Assembly (NCBI GenBank): GCA_039707655.1
Contig: CM077665.1
Span: 309,752,486-309,816,485 of the forward strand
From: Elymus sibiricus
Taxonomy: Eukaryota; Streptophyta; Magnoliopsida; Poales; Poaceae
Direction: 5' to 3'
DNA: 64,000 bases
Position numbers and translations under genes: made by a program. Positions 33,703-45,667 of the stretch are shown here, in pieces. The notes beneath the pieces are model-generated. The model searched no databases. It was not told the DNA's origin and worked only from the letters and a program-made list of their open reading frames with translations. The stretch's first letter is position 1, and each line of letters opens with the position of its first letter.

Positions 33703-35161
33703 CGGTGCCCTAATAATGAAAATCATCACACTTTTATTTACTTACAACTCAACATGAAAAACTATGAAACAATATGACTCAATATGAATACCTCTGGCAG
33801 TGTACCAGGATGTGCAATGATCTAGTGTAGCATGTATGAAAATGATGAACAGTGGACTTGCCACAAATACTATGTCAGCTAAATGATCATGCAAAGCAAT
33901 ATAACAATGAGTGAACTAGTCATATGATGTGACGGTGGAAGTTGCATGGCAATATATCTCGGAATGGCTATGTAAATGCCATGATAGGTAGGCATGGTGG
34001 CCCTTTTGAGGAAGATATAAGGTGGCTTATGTGCAACAGAGCATATCATGCTACGGGGTTAGGATGCACCGGCGAAGTTCGCACCGATCCTCGAAGTGAG
34101 AATGACCAATGCACGGTACTGGAGAGGCTAGCAAAATATGAGGAGGTAAGAGTACGTATGTCCATGGATTCACATTAGTCATAAAGAACTCATATACTTA
34201 TTGCAAAGTTTTATTAGCTTTCTCAAAGCAAAGTACTACTCGCATACCCCTATGGAGGAGGTTGGGAGGAGTTAACCATCACGCGCCTTCAACTCAAAAC
34301 AACACTAGGATTTCAACGAGAAATAATAATGATCACACATCCCCACCATGCCATAACCAATATTTAGATAAATGGGAAATTAACAACTTTTAATATTAAT
34401 ACTCCTACGGAGCAACAACCATGCACTCACACCCTTTCACATTACCACATCAATATTATTAACCCACAGTTTCTCTTTTATGTGCTACATGAAGGTTTTG
34501 ATTATGCACTCCTTGAATACCTATTATTTTTGGACTAGTCTTATAACCCATGCAAATTACCGTCACTATTTATCAACTCTCAAACAAATATAACTGAAGA
34601 ACGAGAGTGCAATTATTTCTATAAAATCTATACGCCACCGTGCTAAAAAAGATATAAGTGAAGTACTAGAGCAACTGCTAAGCTCAAAAGATATAAGTGA
34701 AGCACATAGAGTATTCTAACAAATCATGGTGAAGGTGTGTATCTCTCAAATAGGTGTGTCCAGCAAACAATGATTGTGGCAAACTAAAACAAAAGCAAAC
34801 GATGCTCCAAGCAAAACTCATATCATGTGATGAATAAAAATATAGCTCCAAGACATACCGATGGATTGAGACGAAAGAGGGGATGCCTTCCGGGGCATCC
34901 CCAAGCTTAGACGCTTGAGTCTTCCTAGAATTTTACTTGGGGTGCCTTGGGCATTCCCAAGCTTAGGCTCTTGCCGCTCCTTATTCCTTCATCCATCGTG
35001 ATAACACCCAAAACTTGAAAACTTCAGCACACAAAACTCAACAAAACTTCGTGAGATCCGTTAGTATAATAAACATATCAAATACTTTAGGTACTGTTAT
35101 AAATTGATTCATATTTTATTATCTCATAAGGTATTGTATTCTAACTTCTCCGTGGCTTATA

Positions 35162-35179
35162 CCCCCCCCCCCCCCCCCC
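35162..35179 (+). repeat. C18 homopolymer
   Basis: Eighteen consecutive C residues. The length may be unreliable in an assembly. Confidence 0.9.
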
Positions 35180-35776
35180 GATACAATCCATAGCATCATC
35201 AAAACAAGCAAACTATGCAAGCAAAAACAGAATCTGTCTAAAACATAATAGTCTGTAATGATCTGTAAAGAAGCTATACTTATATAACTCCAAAAATTCT
35301 GAAAAATTAGGAAATCCTGGGGAATTTGTATAAAAATACTGTGTAAAAAATTAAGATCAAAAATAAATTCTAGTAAAATCATAGAAATTCGGCACTAGAC
35401 GCTAAAGTTTTTGTTTTTGCACCGTATCAATTCTACTCATCATGCAAGTCATCCCAAAGGCTTTACTTGGCACAAACACTAATTTAAACACAAAAACACA
35501 ATCATTACAGAGGCAGTAATCATGTTATCCTACACAAACAGAGAGTAAAAATAAAAAATTAAAGATAACTATTGGGTTGCCTCCCAAATATCGCTATTGT
35601 TTTATGCCCCTAGCTAGGCATAATGCATAGTATCAAGTGTTGTCATCTTTAGTGTTCTCGTCTTGGGGAGGAGGTTTTTCAAAGACAATAGGAAACACAT
35701 CATCAAGTAATATCTTAGCATTCTCAATGGTACTTTCCTTAAAACCTTCCGTATTCTCTCTTACTATCCAAGAATA

Positions 35777-36231
35777 TTATTTATTGATGGCATTGAAAAC
35801 TTGTTGGATAATATGAATAGGAGGAACTTCTTTACTTGTGTTTTCATCAAAAGTATGGTTGTCTCGAAACACATACCTCATCATATAGTCCTCGTTATAT
35901 AAAATTTCGTCTATCACATGATGTTCACAACTCATATTATAGTGATCAAAGATATCCCGAGCCTCTCGTACTATGTAATCAAATTCATGCATGAGGATAA
36001 GAGTGGCTATCTTCTTAGCTCTAGGGTCCTTTATGACCGGCAACTCATAGAAAAGCATTTGCAAAGTAGGGTGAGTACGCATAAATCTTCTTTCAAGCTT
36101 AAGAACAAGAGCGGAAGCTCATCGACGTAACTTTTGGTTCTTTTAAGGATTGGCATATCCTTGCAAGCCAACGTACCCATACAGTTAAAGAATTCTTGGA
36201 TAATGCTTTTCCCTATGATATTCCCCTTCAC
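35777..36231 (-). pseudogene. Decayed gag-like frame of element B
   Basis: Two overlapping minus-strand frames (36231-36031 and 36082-35777) lie about 260 bases after the primer site, where gag would start. The predicted peptides (for example the segment HEFDYIVREARDIFDHY) are charged and helical. No domain recognised. A frameshift around 36050 is likely. Confidence 0.35.
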
Positions 36232-36495
36232 CGCAACAAAAACTTTTACATCTAACTGTGGGGGAGTTTACTCTTTGGAGGTTTTACTTTCATTATCCTT
36301 CTCAGTGATAAAATCAGACATGAGAGCAACTTCAAGCAAACAACTAACAAACGAAACAAGTAAACTAGATAACTAAGCAAGCAAGCAAAGATAAATATTT
36401 CTTTTTTTTATAGCAAGAAAAATATAACAACAAATAAAAAGTAGAACAAGTGAATGATAATTTGTGAGAAGGTACTTGATAGTAAGTTGGTGATA

Positions 36496-36514
36496 CTCCT
36501 CGGCAACGGCGCCA
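36496..36514 (-). other. Primer-binding site of element B
   Basis: On the minus strand this reads TGGCGCCGTTGCCGAGGAG, an Athila-type site, 11 bases from the LTR end at 36526. Confidence 0.85.
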
Positions 36515-37193
36515 GAAATCCTTCCTGATACTTGTGATTTACATTTGGTTTTTCCCCCGAAGAGGAGGGATTATGCATCACAGTATAGATAAGTATTTCC
36601 CTCAGTGGGAACCAAGGTTATCAAACCAATAGGAGGACCACACAACTCTCGTCTTCAGCGCCTACACACAAAAGAGCAAACACTTGCACCCAACGCGGGC
36701 AAGAGGGTTGTCAATCCCCTTGAACTCGTTACTTGCAAGCAAATGAGCAGTGTAGATGATAGTTGATAAATATAAATTGCAAAATAAATAAAGAGTAAAT
36801 AAATAACAACAAGATAATGTTAGCGTTTGAAAATATATATATGTGAATAGACCTGAGGGTCATAGTGTTCACTAGAGGCTTCTCTCATAAACAAAGCACA
36901 CGGTGGGTAAACAAATTACTGTTGGGCAATTGATAGAAAAGCGCATAGTTATGCAATTAATCACGGTAATGATCATGTGTATATAGGCATCACATCCATA
37001 AACAAGTAGACCGATTCATGCCTGCATCTACTACTATTACTCCACTTCGAGAGCGCTTCTATGTTTGCCTCTCTAGGTATTAAGTTCATGCAAACACAGT
37101 AATGCTTGGAGAACGATGACATGATGTACACAAAGTAAACTCAGTTAATATGAATGAACCCCATCGTTTCAACCTTAGTGGCAGCAATAAAAA

Positions 37194-38147
37194 TGTTAAG
37201 CTTCATGCACTAGCCAATGCAACCAACAGTCCGAACTGATGGAAAGGGCCATGCAATCCACATATACACTTCAACACTCCCTCTCACGTGTGACGTGGAA
37301 AGTCAACACGTGGACAAACTCAGAGGTATGGCTCAAGAGGCCTATACTTGGACACATAGGGGGCGGCAGTAATTTTTAGATAAACTGCAAAAGCCAAGAC
37401 TTGAACTCAAGACCTTAGCTCTGATAGCATGTTAGGAAAGCAACTTGTCTTTATTGAAGGCCCAAGGGGCATATATATATATATATATTACACAATACTT
37501 GAGGTGCAAGGAAAGTAAACATAGACTAATAAGGACTCCTAGACCAATACTAATACTTCCTAACACCCCCTCCCTCAAATGCAAAGCGTATGCAATAGCA
37601 TTACATTTGAAGAAGTGTAAAACTAGAAAAAATGATAATCCAAATCTGTGTCTTGGGATCCGGCTGGAGGACAACAGATTGAGCCCAACGGCCAGATCGG
37701 GAGCATGGCTGACGGGACGCCGACGGATATGAATAGAGCAGCCAGGGAATAAATAAATTAGAAGCACGACTGACGGGAGCACAGCTGACAGTACGCCTAC
37801 AAATTTGAGCGGAGCTAGGCACGTAGCAGAGGCCAGGCGGGCGGCTGACTAGAACCAGGCAGACACCACATGCGGCCGGAGACTTGCAACTGAGGCACGA
37901 CCAGAAGAAGATAAGCTAGCAGAAAAGCTAGCAGCAGCTAGACATGAGGAGATCACGTCCGCGAGAAGATAGGATCGAATAAAAATACGAGAAGGATATG
38001 GAATCGATCTGTACGAGCATAATTTGCGGCGTGCGAGAAAAAAATAACCTAAGATCTAATGCCATGTTAAGGTTCATGCACTAGCCAACGCAACCAAAAG
38101 TCCAAACTGATGGAAAGGGCCAGGCAATCCACATATACACTTCAATA
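37194..38147 (-). mobile_element. Miniature terminal-repeat element (TRIM-like)
   Basis: 83-bp terminal direct repeats (37194-37276 and 38065-38147) differ by a few bases and are flanked by AAAAA on both sides (37189-37193, 38148-38152). Removing 954 bp plus one AAAAA restores collinearity with the sister LTR near 31906. On the minus strand the repeat begins TGTTGAAG and ends TTAACA. A degenerate initiator-Met-like primer site (TGGCATTAGATC) follows it, and a purine tract GAGAGGGAG precedes the second copy. No coding capacity. Confidence 0.75.
37430..37565 (-). repeat. Second, different LTR inside the miniature element
   Basis: On the minus strand a 136-bp segment runs TGTTAGGAAG...CTTTCCTAACA with an AATAAA signal. 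A purine tract (GAGGGAGGGGG, 37576-37566) precedes it and an initiator-Met-like primer site (TGCTATCAGAGC, 37429-37418) follows it. A (TA)n run is at 37470-37489. A single LTR with internal sequence on both sides suggests a composite. Confidence 0.6.
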
Positions 38148-39071
38148 AAAAATATGTGTCTTGTCCCCTACTTTGTCACTTGGATATAGAGCACCGCAAG
38201 ATTGAACCCACTACAACGCACCCCACTCACTGGAGATAAACCAGTCTAGTTGGCCAAACTAAACTGATAGATCAAAGAGATTTAAGCTATGATGATCATG
38301 CAAATAAGAATCAAATAAGTATTTAGAGATGATTCAAATCTTCTATCATAAATAATCTGAACATAAACCTACAATTCATCGGATCCCAACAAACACACCG
38401 CAAAAGAAGATTACATCGAATAGATCACCGCGAAGATCGGGGGTGAACTTTGTATTGAAGATCAAAGAGAGAGAAGAAGCCATCTAGGTACTAGCTATGG
38501 ACCCGTAGGTCTGTGGTAGACTACTCACACATCACCATGGGAGCAGCAAGGATGATGTAGAGGCCCTCCATGATCGATCTCCTCTCCGGCAGGGCACCAG
38601 AAAAGGGCTCCAGATGAGATCGCGGCGGAACAGAGACTTGCGGCGGCAAAAAAAGTGTTTCGGGATCTCCCCTAGGGTTTTTAGAATATATGTGAATTTA
38701 TAGGACTGGGTACGGGGTCAGGAGACCGAGGGGGCGGCCACAAGCTAACCGGGCGCAACCACCCCCTAGGCGCGCCCTGTTGGCTTGTGGGGCCCTCGTA
38801 CAGCCTCCGGTCTTCTCCCGAAGCTTCCAGGTCTTCTTTTTGTCTAGAAAAAAATCATAAAAAGGTTTCGTGGCAATTGGACTTCGTTTGGTACTGTAAA
38901 CCTGAAAAGCCAAAAACATGCAGAAAACAACAACTGGCACTTGTCACTGGGTTAATAGATTAGTGCTAAAAAATAATATGAATCAACAAATAAATGCCCA
39001 AAAAGTACCCTAGAATGATAATACTACAGCATGGAACAATAAAAAATTATAGGTACGTTGGAGACGTATCA

Positions 39072-40053
39072 ATGGTCAAGTGGTACGCAACAAGGCACGT
39101 TTTGTAGCTCAAGGCTACACTCGAGTCGAAGGTACGAACTATGGTGAGACTTATGCCCCCGTTGCTAGACTTAAGGCCATACGCATACTTCTTGATTATG
39201 CCAATCACCATGATATTACTCTTTACCGAATGGATATCAAAAGTGATTTTCTAAATGGTGAAATTGAGGAGGAAGTTTATGTTAAACAACCTCCCGGCTT
39301 TGTGAACCCTAAGAAACCTAATCATGTTTATAAACTTCGTAAAGCTCTCTATGGTACATGCCCCACGATCTTGGTACAAATGCTTAACGAAGTTTCTCAT
39401 TGAAAAGGGTTTTGAGATTAGTAAAATTGACGCAACCTTGTTCACTAAAAGAGTTAACGATGAATTATTTGTGTGCCAAATTTATGTGGGTGATATTATC
39501 TTTGGATCTACTAACCCACATTTTAGTGAGAAATTTGGAACGTTGATGTCCGAGAAATATGAGATGTCTATGATGTGTGAGCTGAAATTTTTCCTTGGTT
39601 TGCAAATCAAGCAAACGAGAGTAGGAACATTTCTCTTTCAAACCAAGTATACCAATGACTTGATCAAGAAGTTCAAAGTGTAAAGGTATGAAAACTCCTA
39701 TGCGTACTAGTGGACATGTTGACCTCAGCAAGGAGGACAAACCGGTTGATCAAAAGGTTTATCGATCAATGATTGGTTCATTGCTATATCTATGTGCCTC
39801 CCGTCCTGATATCATGCTTAGTGTGTGCATGTGTGCCCGATATCAAGCGGCACCCAAAGAGTGTCATCTTAAGGTCGTGAAAAGAATTGTGAGATACTTG
39901 ATACATACACCAAACTTTGGCATTTGGTATCCCAAGGCATCTTCTTTTAATCTCGTGGGCTACTCCCCTCGGACTATGCCGGCGATAAGGTTGATAGAAA
40001 ATCCACCTCGGGTACTTGTCAATTTCTTGGGAGATCTCTTGTATCTTGGTCAT
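39072..40053 (+). pseudogene. Copia (SIRE/Maximus-type) RT fragment, frameshifted
   Basis: The frame starts at the element B insertion point inside RT (KARFVAQGYTR motif). A frameshift near 39357, in the LYGLKQAPRSWY region, changes frame. The catalytic box reads YVGD instead of YVDD. A TAA near 39680 and another frame (39688-40095) cover the connection to RNase H (LLYLCASRPDIM, CHLKVVKRIVRYL). The N-terminal gag-protease-integrase part lies left of the window. Confidence 0.85.
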
Positions 40054-41567
40054 TGTAGGACCGAAAGTATGTCTAGAGGGGGGGGGGGTGATTAGACTAC
40101 TTGACCAAATAAAATTTTACCTTTTCCCAATTTTAAGTGTTGGTAGATTTTAGCGATGATAGCAAGTCAAGCACACCCTACACATGCATGTCTAAGAGTA
40201 TAGCAGCGGAAAGTAACAACAAGCATGTATAGTAGAGGGTAGGAAGAAAGATCAAACGCAATTTGTAGACACGAAGATTTTTCCCGTGGTTCCGATAGGT
40301 GGTGCTATCGTACGTCCACGTTTATGGAGTCTTCAACCCACGGAGGGTAATGGTCGCGAGAGTCCACGGAGGGCTCCACCCATAAGGGTCCACGAAGTAG
40401 CAACCTTGACTATTCCATAACGGCTTCCGTCCATGAAGGACTAGCCTCACCATCGGTAGATCTTCACGAAGTAGGCGATCTCCTTGCCTATACAAACTTC
40501 TTGGTTCAACTCCACAACACGAAGTAGGAGGCTCCCAAGCGACACCTAACCAATCTAGGAGGCACCACCATCCAAAAGGTAATAGGCTCGGCAATGTCGA
40601 TGAACTCCTTGCTCTTGTGCTTCAAGATGATAGACTCCTCAACACACAATCACTCTCTCACAGATTTGGCTATGGTGGAAGAGATTGATTTGGTGGAAAG
40701 CAACTTGGGGAGGCTAGAGATCAAGATTCATATGGATGGAGTGGAATAGCTTGATCTCAACACAAGGGTAGGCGGCTCTCTCTCAGAAAATTGGATGGGG
40801 CAAGTATGGAATAGTTCTGAGTGCTTCTCTTTCGAGTGGGTGATGGTGAAGGTGTATATATAGGCATCCCCAAAAATCCAACCGTTACACCTAAAGTGAC
40901 CAACTCGGTGACACCGATGTGTGAATCTCGGTGGTACCGAAGTGACCAAAAGGCAGTAACTTTTGAATCTCGGTGAGACCAATATATAATTCTCGGTGGT
41001 ACCGATTAGGTGACCAACGGTCAGATTGCGCAACTCGGTGACGCCGATCCAGAAAACTCGGTGGTACCGATTTTGTGAATCGAGGTAACAGAAAGTTGGC
41101 AACCCAAACTCGGTGGCACCGAAGTGAAATCGGTTGCACCGATGTGCTAGGGTTTGGCATGGGTCTGTCTGAGTTTGGAAATCGGTGGCACCGAGTGGGA
41201 AGTGTTGGTTGCATCGATTTTGGATATTTGGCTTTGGACAGACTTTTGTGAAAGAGCTTGTGGGTGTTTTTGGTGACTATCTCTTGTGCACGTGGAGCAT
41301 CTTGTTCACCAACAGTACCTTACCCCCTTTTAATAGTATTGGCTTTCCTATGGACTCAAAGTGATTTCTCACAAAGTAAAATGTAGGGTCCTCTTGCTTG
41401 AAGCTTTGCCAATCCATTTCTTTGCATCTTGGGGTATCTCCACAATCCTTTTGCCATCCCTATCATTGAACTTTTCCTGAAATATGCTTAGTGGAAACAT
41501 TAGTTCAATGACTTATATGTTGTTATTAATTACCAAAACCACCAAGGGAGCAAATGTGCTTTCAGTA
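40054..41567 (+). mobile_element. Unclassified 1.5-kb Triticeae-type repeat inserted in Copia RNase H
   Basis: Copia coding sequence stops at GGTCAT (40053) and resumes at ATCC (about 41569), so the piece between is an insertion. It starts TGTAGGACCGAAAG and ends near GTGCTTTCA. It has a G12 run, several CCACGAAG/CCACGGAG phrases, and a palindrome array (40905-41194). No transposase or RT found, and the target duplication is unclear (2-3 bp at most). The class is unknown to me. Confidence 0.6.
40905..41194 (+). repeat. Array of nine TCGGT-N3-ACCGA palindromes
   Basis: 13-bp near-palindromes such as TCGGTGGTACCGA start at 40905, 40928, 40970, 40993, 41035, 41058, 41110, 41130 and 41182. The first six alternate 23 and 42 bp apart, giving a 65-bp period; later spacing drifts. 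A degenerate copy is near 41206. Confidence 0.85.
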
Positions 41568-41943
41568 ATCCAAAAAACAAAATCCGGTATCTCTATCCAC
41601 CATCGAAGCAGAATACATTGCCGCTGGATCATGTTGTGCACAATTGCTATGGATGACTCAAACTCTTAAGGATTATGGTGTACATGTAAAACATGTTCCA
41701 TTGCTTTGTGGCAATGAGAGTGCTATTTAGATTGCTCATAATCACGTGCAACATTCTCGAACTAAACATATTCAAGTTCATCATCATTTCATTCTTGATC
41801 ATGTTGCCAAAGGGGACATTAATCTCAAACATGTTCGTACTAATAAACAATTGGCAGATATTTTTACTAAGCCACTTGATGAGAAAGTGTTTTGCCACTT
41901 GAGGAGTGAGTTGAACATCATTGATGCTTCAAACTTGAGCTAG
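41568..41943 (+). pseudogene. Copia RNase H fragment
   Basis: Resumes the Copia frame with STIEAEYIAAG, the core RNase H motif. A TAG at about 41728-41730 follows NESAI. The end HVRTNKQLADIFTKPL and TAG at 41941-41943 close pol. Confidence 0.85.
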
Positions 41944-43760
41944 AATCACCCGGATGCATGCAAGGGCATGAGCTTATTCTTACTATTCCATGATACCATT
42001 GATATAACACTATGTTATGCCTTGGAAATCTATGCTCCCTTGTATTGCATCTAACCTTTTGTAGGTACTTGAAAGAACTACACTCCACAAGATTGCCATC
42101 AACTCATACCACAAGCAATCTTGTTATGGCCAAGTATCAACATCCCTATTTCAATATGGAGGAAGAAGACAACACAAACCATATCCTTGACAAACATTTG
42201 ATGAAAATCTCACTCTTGTCATTTGGATATATCATGTTCTTCCTTGCATGACTAACTCGTGTAGGTGAGAAGTGAACAAAAACAAACAAGGAATGCTCGC
42301 AACTCAAAGATGATCTACATCAACCTTGAGCATCCACACCAAGTTCACCCACATGTCATGTCATCTACATCTTTCAAAGGTATGTACTCATATCCTTGAA
42401 GAAGCTTTACTCCAATTCACGAGTCAAAACAATTCTAAGTGATATGAAAACATTAAAATGCTTAAACGAAAAATGGTAACCCCATTTTGAGCTTAACGAT
42501 GAGTATGACCTATGATCAAGCATTCTTGCTTGGCTCCTTAAGTCAATATACCCTAATATAGGTGACCTAGTCACCGCCCAACATCTAGATATAAAACTTG
42601 AATGGATAGTTTCTCTTGTGTTTCCCACTTCATCACTTCCATTTAATTCCAATCTAGATGAAAATTCCTTGCAAATCTTTTTGAAAATTCCTTGCAAACC
42701 TTTTGAACATTCTATGCAAAGCTTGTGGGAAATTTCTAACAAATTTGGTCAAATCTTTCTAAAATTTTCCTTTGACAAAATGGCCAAAAATGTTTTTGCC
42801 AAAATTCAGATTGCAACTCTGATCCTCTGAATCAGGGAAATCGGCTTCACCGATATAGCAGATAAACTGCTCTGAGCTTCTTCGATACTACCGACATGAA
42901 ACACTCCGGCTATACCGATTTTACCCTGAGCCCTAAAGATCATTATCGGTTCTACCGATTAATTTTGCCTCGGAGTCTCCGATTTTTGTTACTACTTGAG
43001 TTCTTTGCCATACTCTTGACATTTTTTCAGACAAAGCTCTCCATGACCCTTACACTCGAGGATCCCTTACCCTCTGACCCTTCTTGGAAATTAATGCCAA
43101 GGGGGGAGAAAGATCAAATCTCAAATTCAAAGCTTCAGGGGGAGAATCATTAAAGCTCAAAGCTAATTATTAAGGGGGAGAGATAAACTCATTTCAATAT
43201 TCAAAAAAAGGAGAGAGAGATAAAAGATTAAGTGACCTGGATTCATGTTCTTGCACTACTATATCTTTCTTACTAGACTTGTCTCACCCTACCTACTCCC
43301 AATATCTACATGCTAAGATTCAGGGGGAGAGGAGAAAGTAATATCTACATTCAGGGGAGAAAGCTTTAAAATCACTTTTGGATACATGTTGATTTTGAGA
43401 AAAATACTATCTTCTACATGTCTTCCAAACCTTGTTGAAGTTTGAAGTTCCTTGCATCTTTATGAAAGAAATATTCTTGTGTTATCTAACCTTGTTTTCT
43501 CAAGTATGTTTCCTTAGTAGAAATGCTCTAGAACTTCAAGGTAAGTATATGCATCATACCATGGTCAGGACAACCTCTTGCTTCCTGCACATATTGTTTT
43601 GCAAGAATGAGTCCTGGACATGGAGATTCTTCATTCTCATATATTTGATGCATATAGCCAAGGTACATATGACTTGCCATGTCTTCTCTACTATGTGTGT
43701 GCACTCATGCATTCCAAAGCAACTATTCCTAAATGGGGATTACACACATTTAGGGGGAGC
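41944..43760 (+). other. Copia 3' region with repeated purine tracts, no LTR
   Basis: About 1.8 kb after pol without a convincing ORF. SIRE/Maximus elements often carry an extra 3' ORF here, but none is intact. Purine tracts of the form AGGGGGAGA occur at about 43100, 43136, 43172, 43321, 43351 and 43751. The expected 3' LTR is missing: the sequence after 43760 is a minus-strand Tat-like fragment. Confidence 0.65.
42841..42982 (+). repeat. Second palindrome array, TCGG-N5-CCGA type
   Basis: Five 13-bp palindromes start at about 42841, 42882, 42906, 42946 and 42970. Spacings alternate about 41 and 24 bp (period about 65), as in the array at 40905-41194, but arm-flanking bases differ (for example TCGGAGTCTCCGA). 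Confidence 0.8.
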
Positions 43761-44500
43761 TCGTCGTGCGAGATTCTGGTTCTGTTGTGTATCCGCTGTT
43801 GCGAATATCATGTTCATGGAGGTCCCGCGAGCGGGTTCGCAATACTGTCGAGGTCGCATGATCGTAAACCCCCAGGGCCTGTCCTTGCTCCTCATACACG
43901 CGTTTGACGAGACGTGAAGGTGCGATGTCGAGGAAATGCCCAGATCCTTCAGCGACCAGCTCGAAAGAGCCGACCGTGAGGCAATGGCTTGGCGAGAGAT
44001 CGCTGACCTCTTCCATTTCTCTGTGTCGGGTTCGCTCTCCGATTGACATCGCCCGTGCTTGACGTTCCAACTGACGGAGCAAAATACCGTCAGATCCCTC
44101 GGTAGGGTTCATGAAGAGATTGAAAGTACCGGGACGGAGTTTGCACACACAGTTTACCCAGGTCTGGGCCTCCGAAGAGTAATACCCTACGTCCCACTTC
44201 TTTTGGTTATTCACGGTGAAGGGGTACCTCGTGCAGAGGATTACAATGGTGTACGGGATGTCTACTGAGAGTTGGATCTAAGATTGGATGATGAATGAAG
44301 CCCTAGCCCTCCCTTTATATAGGCAGGAGAGGTCTAGGGTTTACACGGGGGATAGGTGAGATCAATCCAGCTGCCGCCCTTTGACTTGGAGAGCACGCAC
44401 ATCGTCTTCGCATCCTTAGGGCTTCTTGGTGTTTCTCGGTCCTGATGAAGCTGAGGCCGGGCTCCCCTATGTTAGGTACCCCGGGTACAGAACCCCGTCA
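43761..44500 (-). mobile_element. Tat-like Gypsy fragment 1 (LTR plus leader)
   Basis: On the minus strand an LTR of 429 bp (44500-44072, TGACGG...CCGTCA ends) is followed by a decayed primer site (TTGGAACGTCAAGC) and a leader/gag-like frame (ORF 44214-43750 region, segment MSIGERTRHREMEEV). The rest is lost at the junction with the Copia fragment near 43760. Confidence 0.55.
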
Positions 44501-45667
44501 CTAGCGCCGAGGAGTTGTTGTTTGAAGGGACACTTGGTGCTGTCATCAGGACCTGCTCCAGGGTGATAGCTTGTGGGATGAGCTCGTCTTTGGTTCATGG
44601 TGCTAGGTTGCCTTGTTGTCCCCGATCTCCATGATGGAGATGACATCAACCTTCTCGTTTTCTGTCTCCGATATGGAGAAGATACTTGCCTCGTCATCCC
44701 CTATGTGCTGCACTCCAAGATGTAACCATCCATGATGGAGTCCTCCGATATGTGGTCGATGAAGAAATTGTCGCACACCATCGCAACTAGGTGTGACGTC
44801 GGTGCGAGCTGGTGGTAGTTCACAAAGTTGGCGTAGTGACCCAAAGGCTCGAGCTCCCGGCGCTAGACATGTCGGTGTTTTATCATCGTCGTCTAAGTCA
44901 GAGGTTGGTGGTGAAGATGATGCAGACTTCGATGAGGCCACGCACGCGATCTATTGCGGCGACAGAGCGCACACGCGGAGGTTGCCGTTGCGGTCGATGG
45001 CGAATGCAAGCAACCCAAAGGAGATAGATAGATAGATAGATAGAGAGAGGGAGAGAGAGGCTGGTGCGTCGACCCGGCACGTCCTGCACGCAATGAAGGT
45101 CAAAGAGCCCAAGGTGAGGCTTTGTCCCGGCGAGCGGCCGCTGGAAGCGAGGGGAGATTCGATCTGGATTCGGTCTCTGGCGGTTGCAACCCCTGCCTGG
45201 CGCGCCAACTGAGGGTACGTAGGACCTCTAGTCCCCTCGGTAGGGTGGCCAACGCGGCCATAAGTACCAAATCAGAGGTCACACGAGGAAGTTACCCCGG
45301 TTCAGGCCTTCGTTGAGGAGTAACTCCCTACGTCCTGCTTCTGTATATATTCATGGTGGAGTACCACGTGCGAGGGTTACAATGGGGGTGTGATATGTGA
45401 CTACCTAGAGTATCTTTCTACGAGAGTAGATGGGAATGGATGTCTCTAGCCGCCACCTTATGAAGATGATGTGGACTAGCGTTATACAAGAGGTAGATCC
45501 AATCTGGTTACCGCCATCTTGACTTGAGGATCAATATGATCCTTGGACACGTATCTGAACCTTCGGGCTCCCTCCTATCAGCGGATCCTTGTTGGGCCTC
45601 TTGGGCCACGTGACAGGCCTTCTGCCGGGCTCCCCCCCGAGAGGCCACCCGGTGCTCTACACCGTCA
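44501..45667 (-). mobile_element. Tat-like Gypsy fragment 2 (LTR plus leader)
   Basis: The minus-strand LTR (45667-45210, starting TGACGGTGTAGAGC, ending ACCCTCA) is followed by a primer site TTGGCGCGCCAGGCAGGGG (45207-45189 region) and a leader that runs into the LTR of fragment 1 at 44500. It resembles fragment 1 at about family level. Pol is absent. Confidence 0.55.
45021..45060 (+). repeat. (GATA)n and (GA)n microsatellite
   Basis: About six GATA units followed by GA-rich repeats, within the leader of Tat-like fragment 2. Confidence 0.9.

Larger units (their letters stand above)
32831..36495 (-). other. Element B internal region
   Basis: AT-rich DNA with no RT, integrase or protease. 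Purine-tract-like phrases (AAGCTTGGGGATGC forms on the minus strand) occur at 32830-32845 and near 34898-34915, with a related one near 34950-34965. One decayed minus-strand frame is listed separately. Confidence 0.6.
31719..39071 (-). mobile_element. Athila-type Gypsy element B, minus strand, non-autonomous
   Basis: The element reads right to left: 5' LTR (39071-36526), Athila primer site (36514-36496), a 3.7-kb internal region without pol, and a 3' LTR (32830 to 31719) cut by element A. The missing end of the left LTR lies beyond the window. The internal region shows only small decayed frames, so it depends on other elements. The right end sits in Copia RT at 39072. Confidence 0.82.
36526..39071 (-). 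repeat. Element B 5' LTR with nested miniature element
   Basis: On the plus strand it runs TGATACTTGTG...GAGACGTATCA. It is 2546 bp long, of which 959 bp are the miniature element and its duplicated target, leaving an LTR of about 1587 bp. Confidence 0.85.

Noticed and set aside
33559..33777. Phe/Ser-rich ORF resembling a membrane protein
   Set aside because: Produced entirely by the polypyrimidine tract.
40905..41194. CRISPR-like array
   Set aside because: Repeats are 13-bp palindromes with short uneven spacers in plant transposon DNA, with no cas genes.
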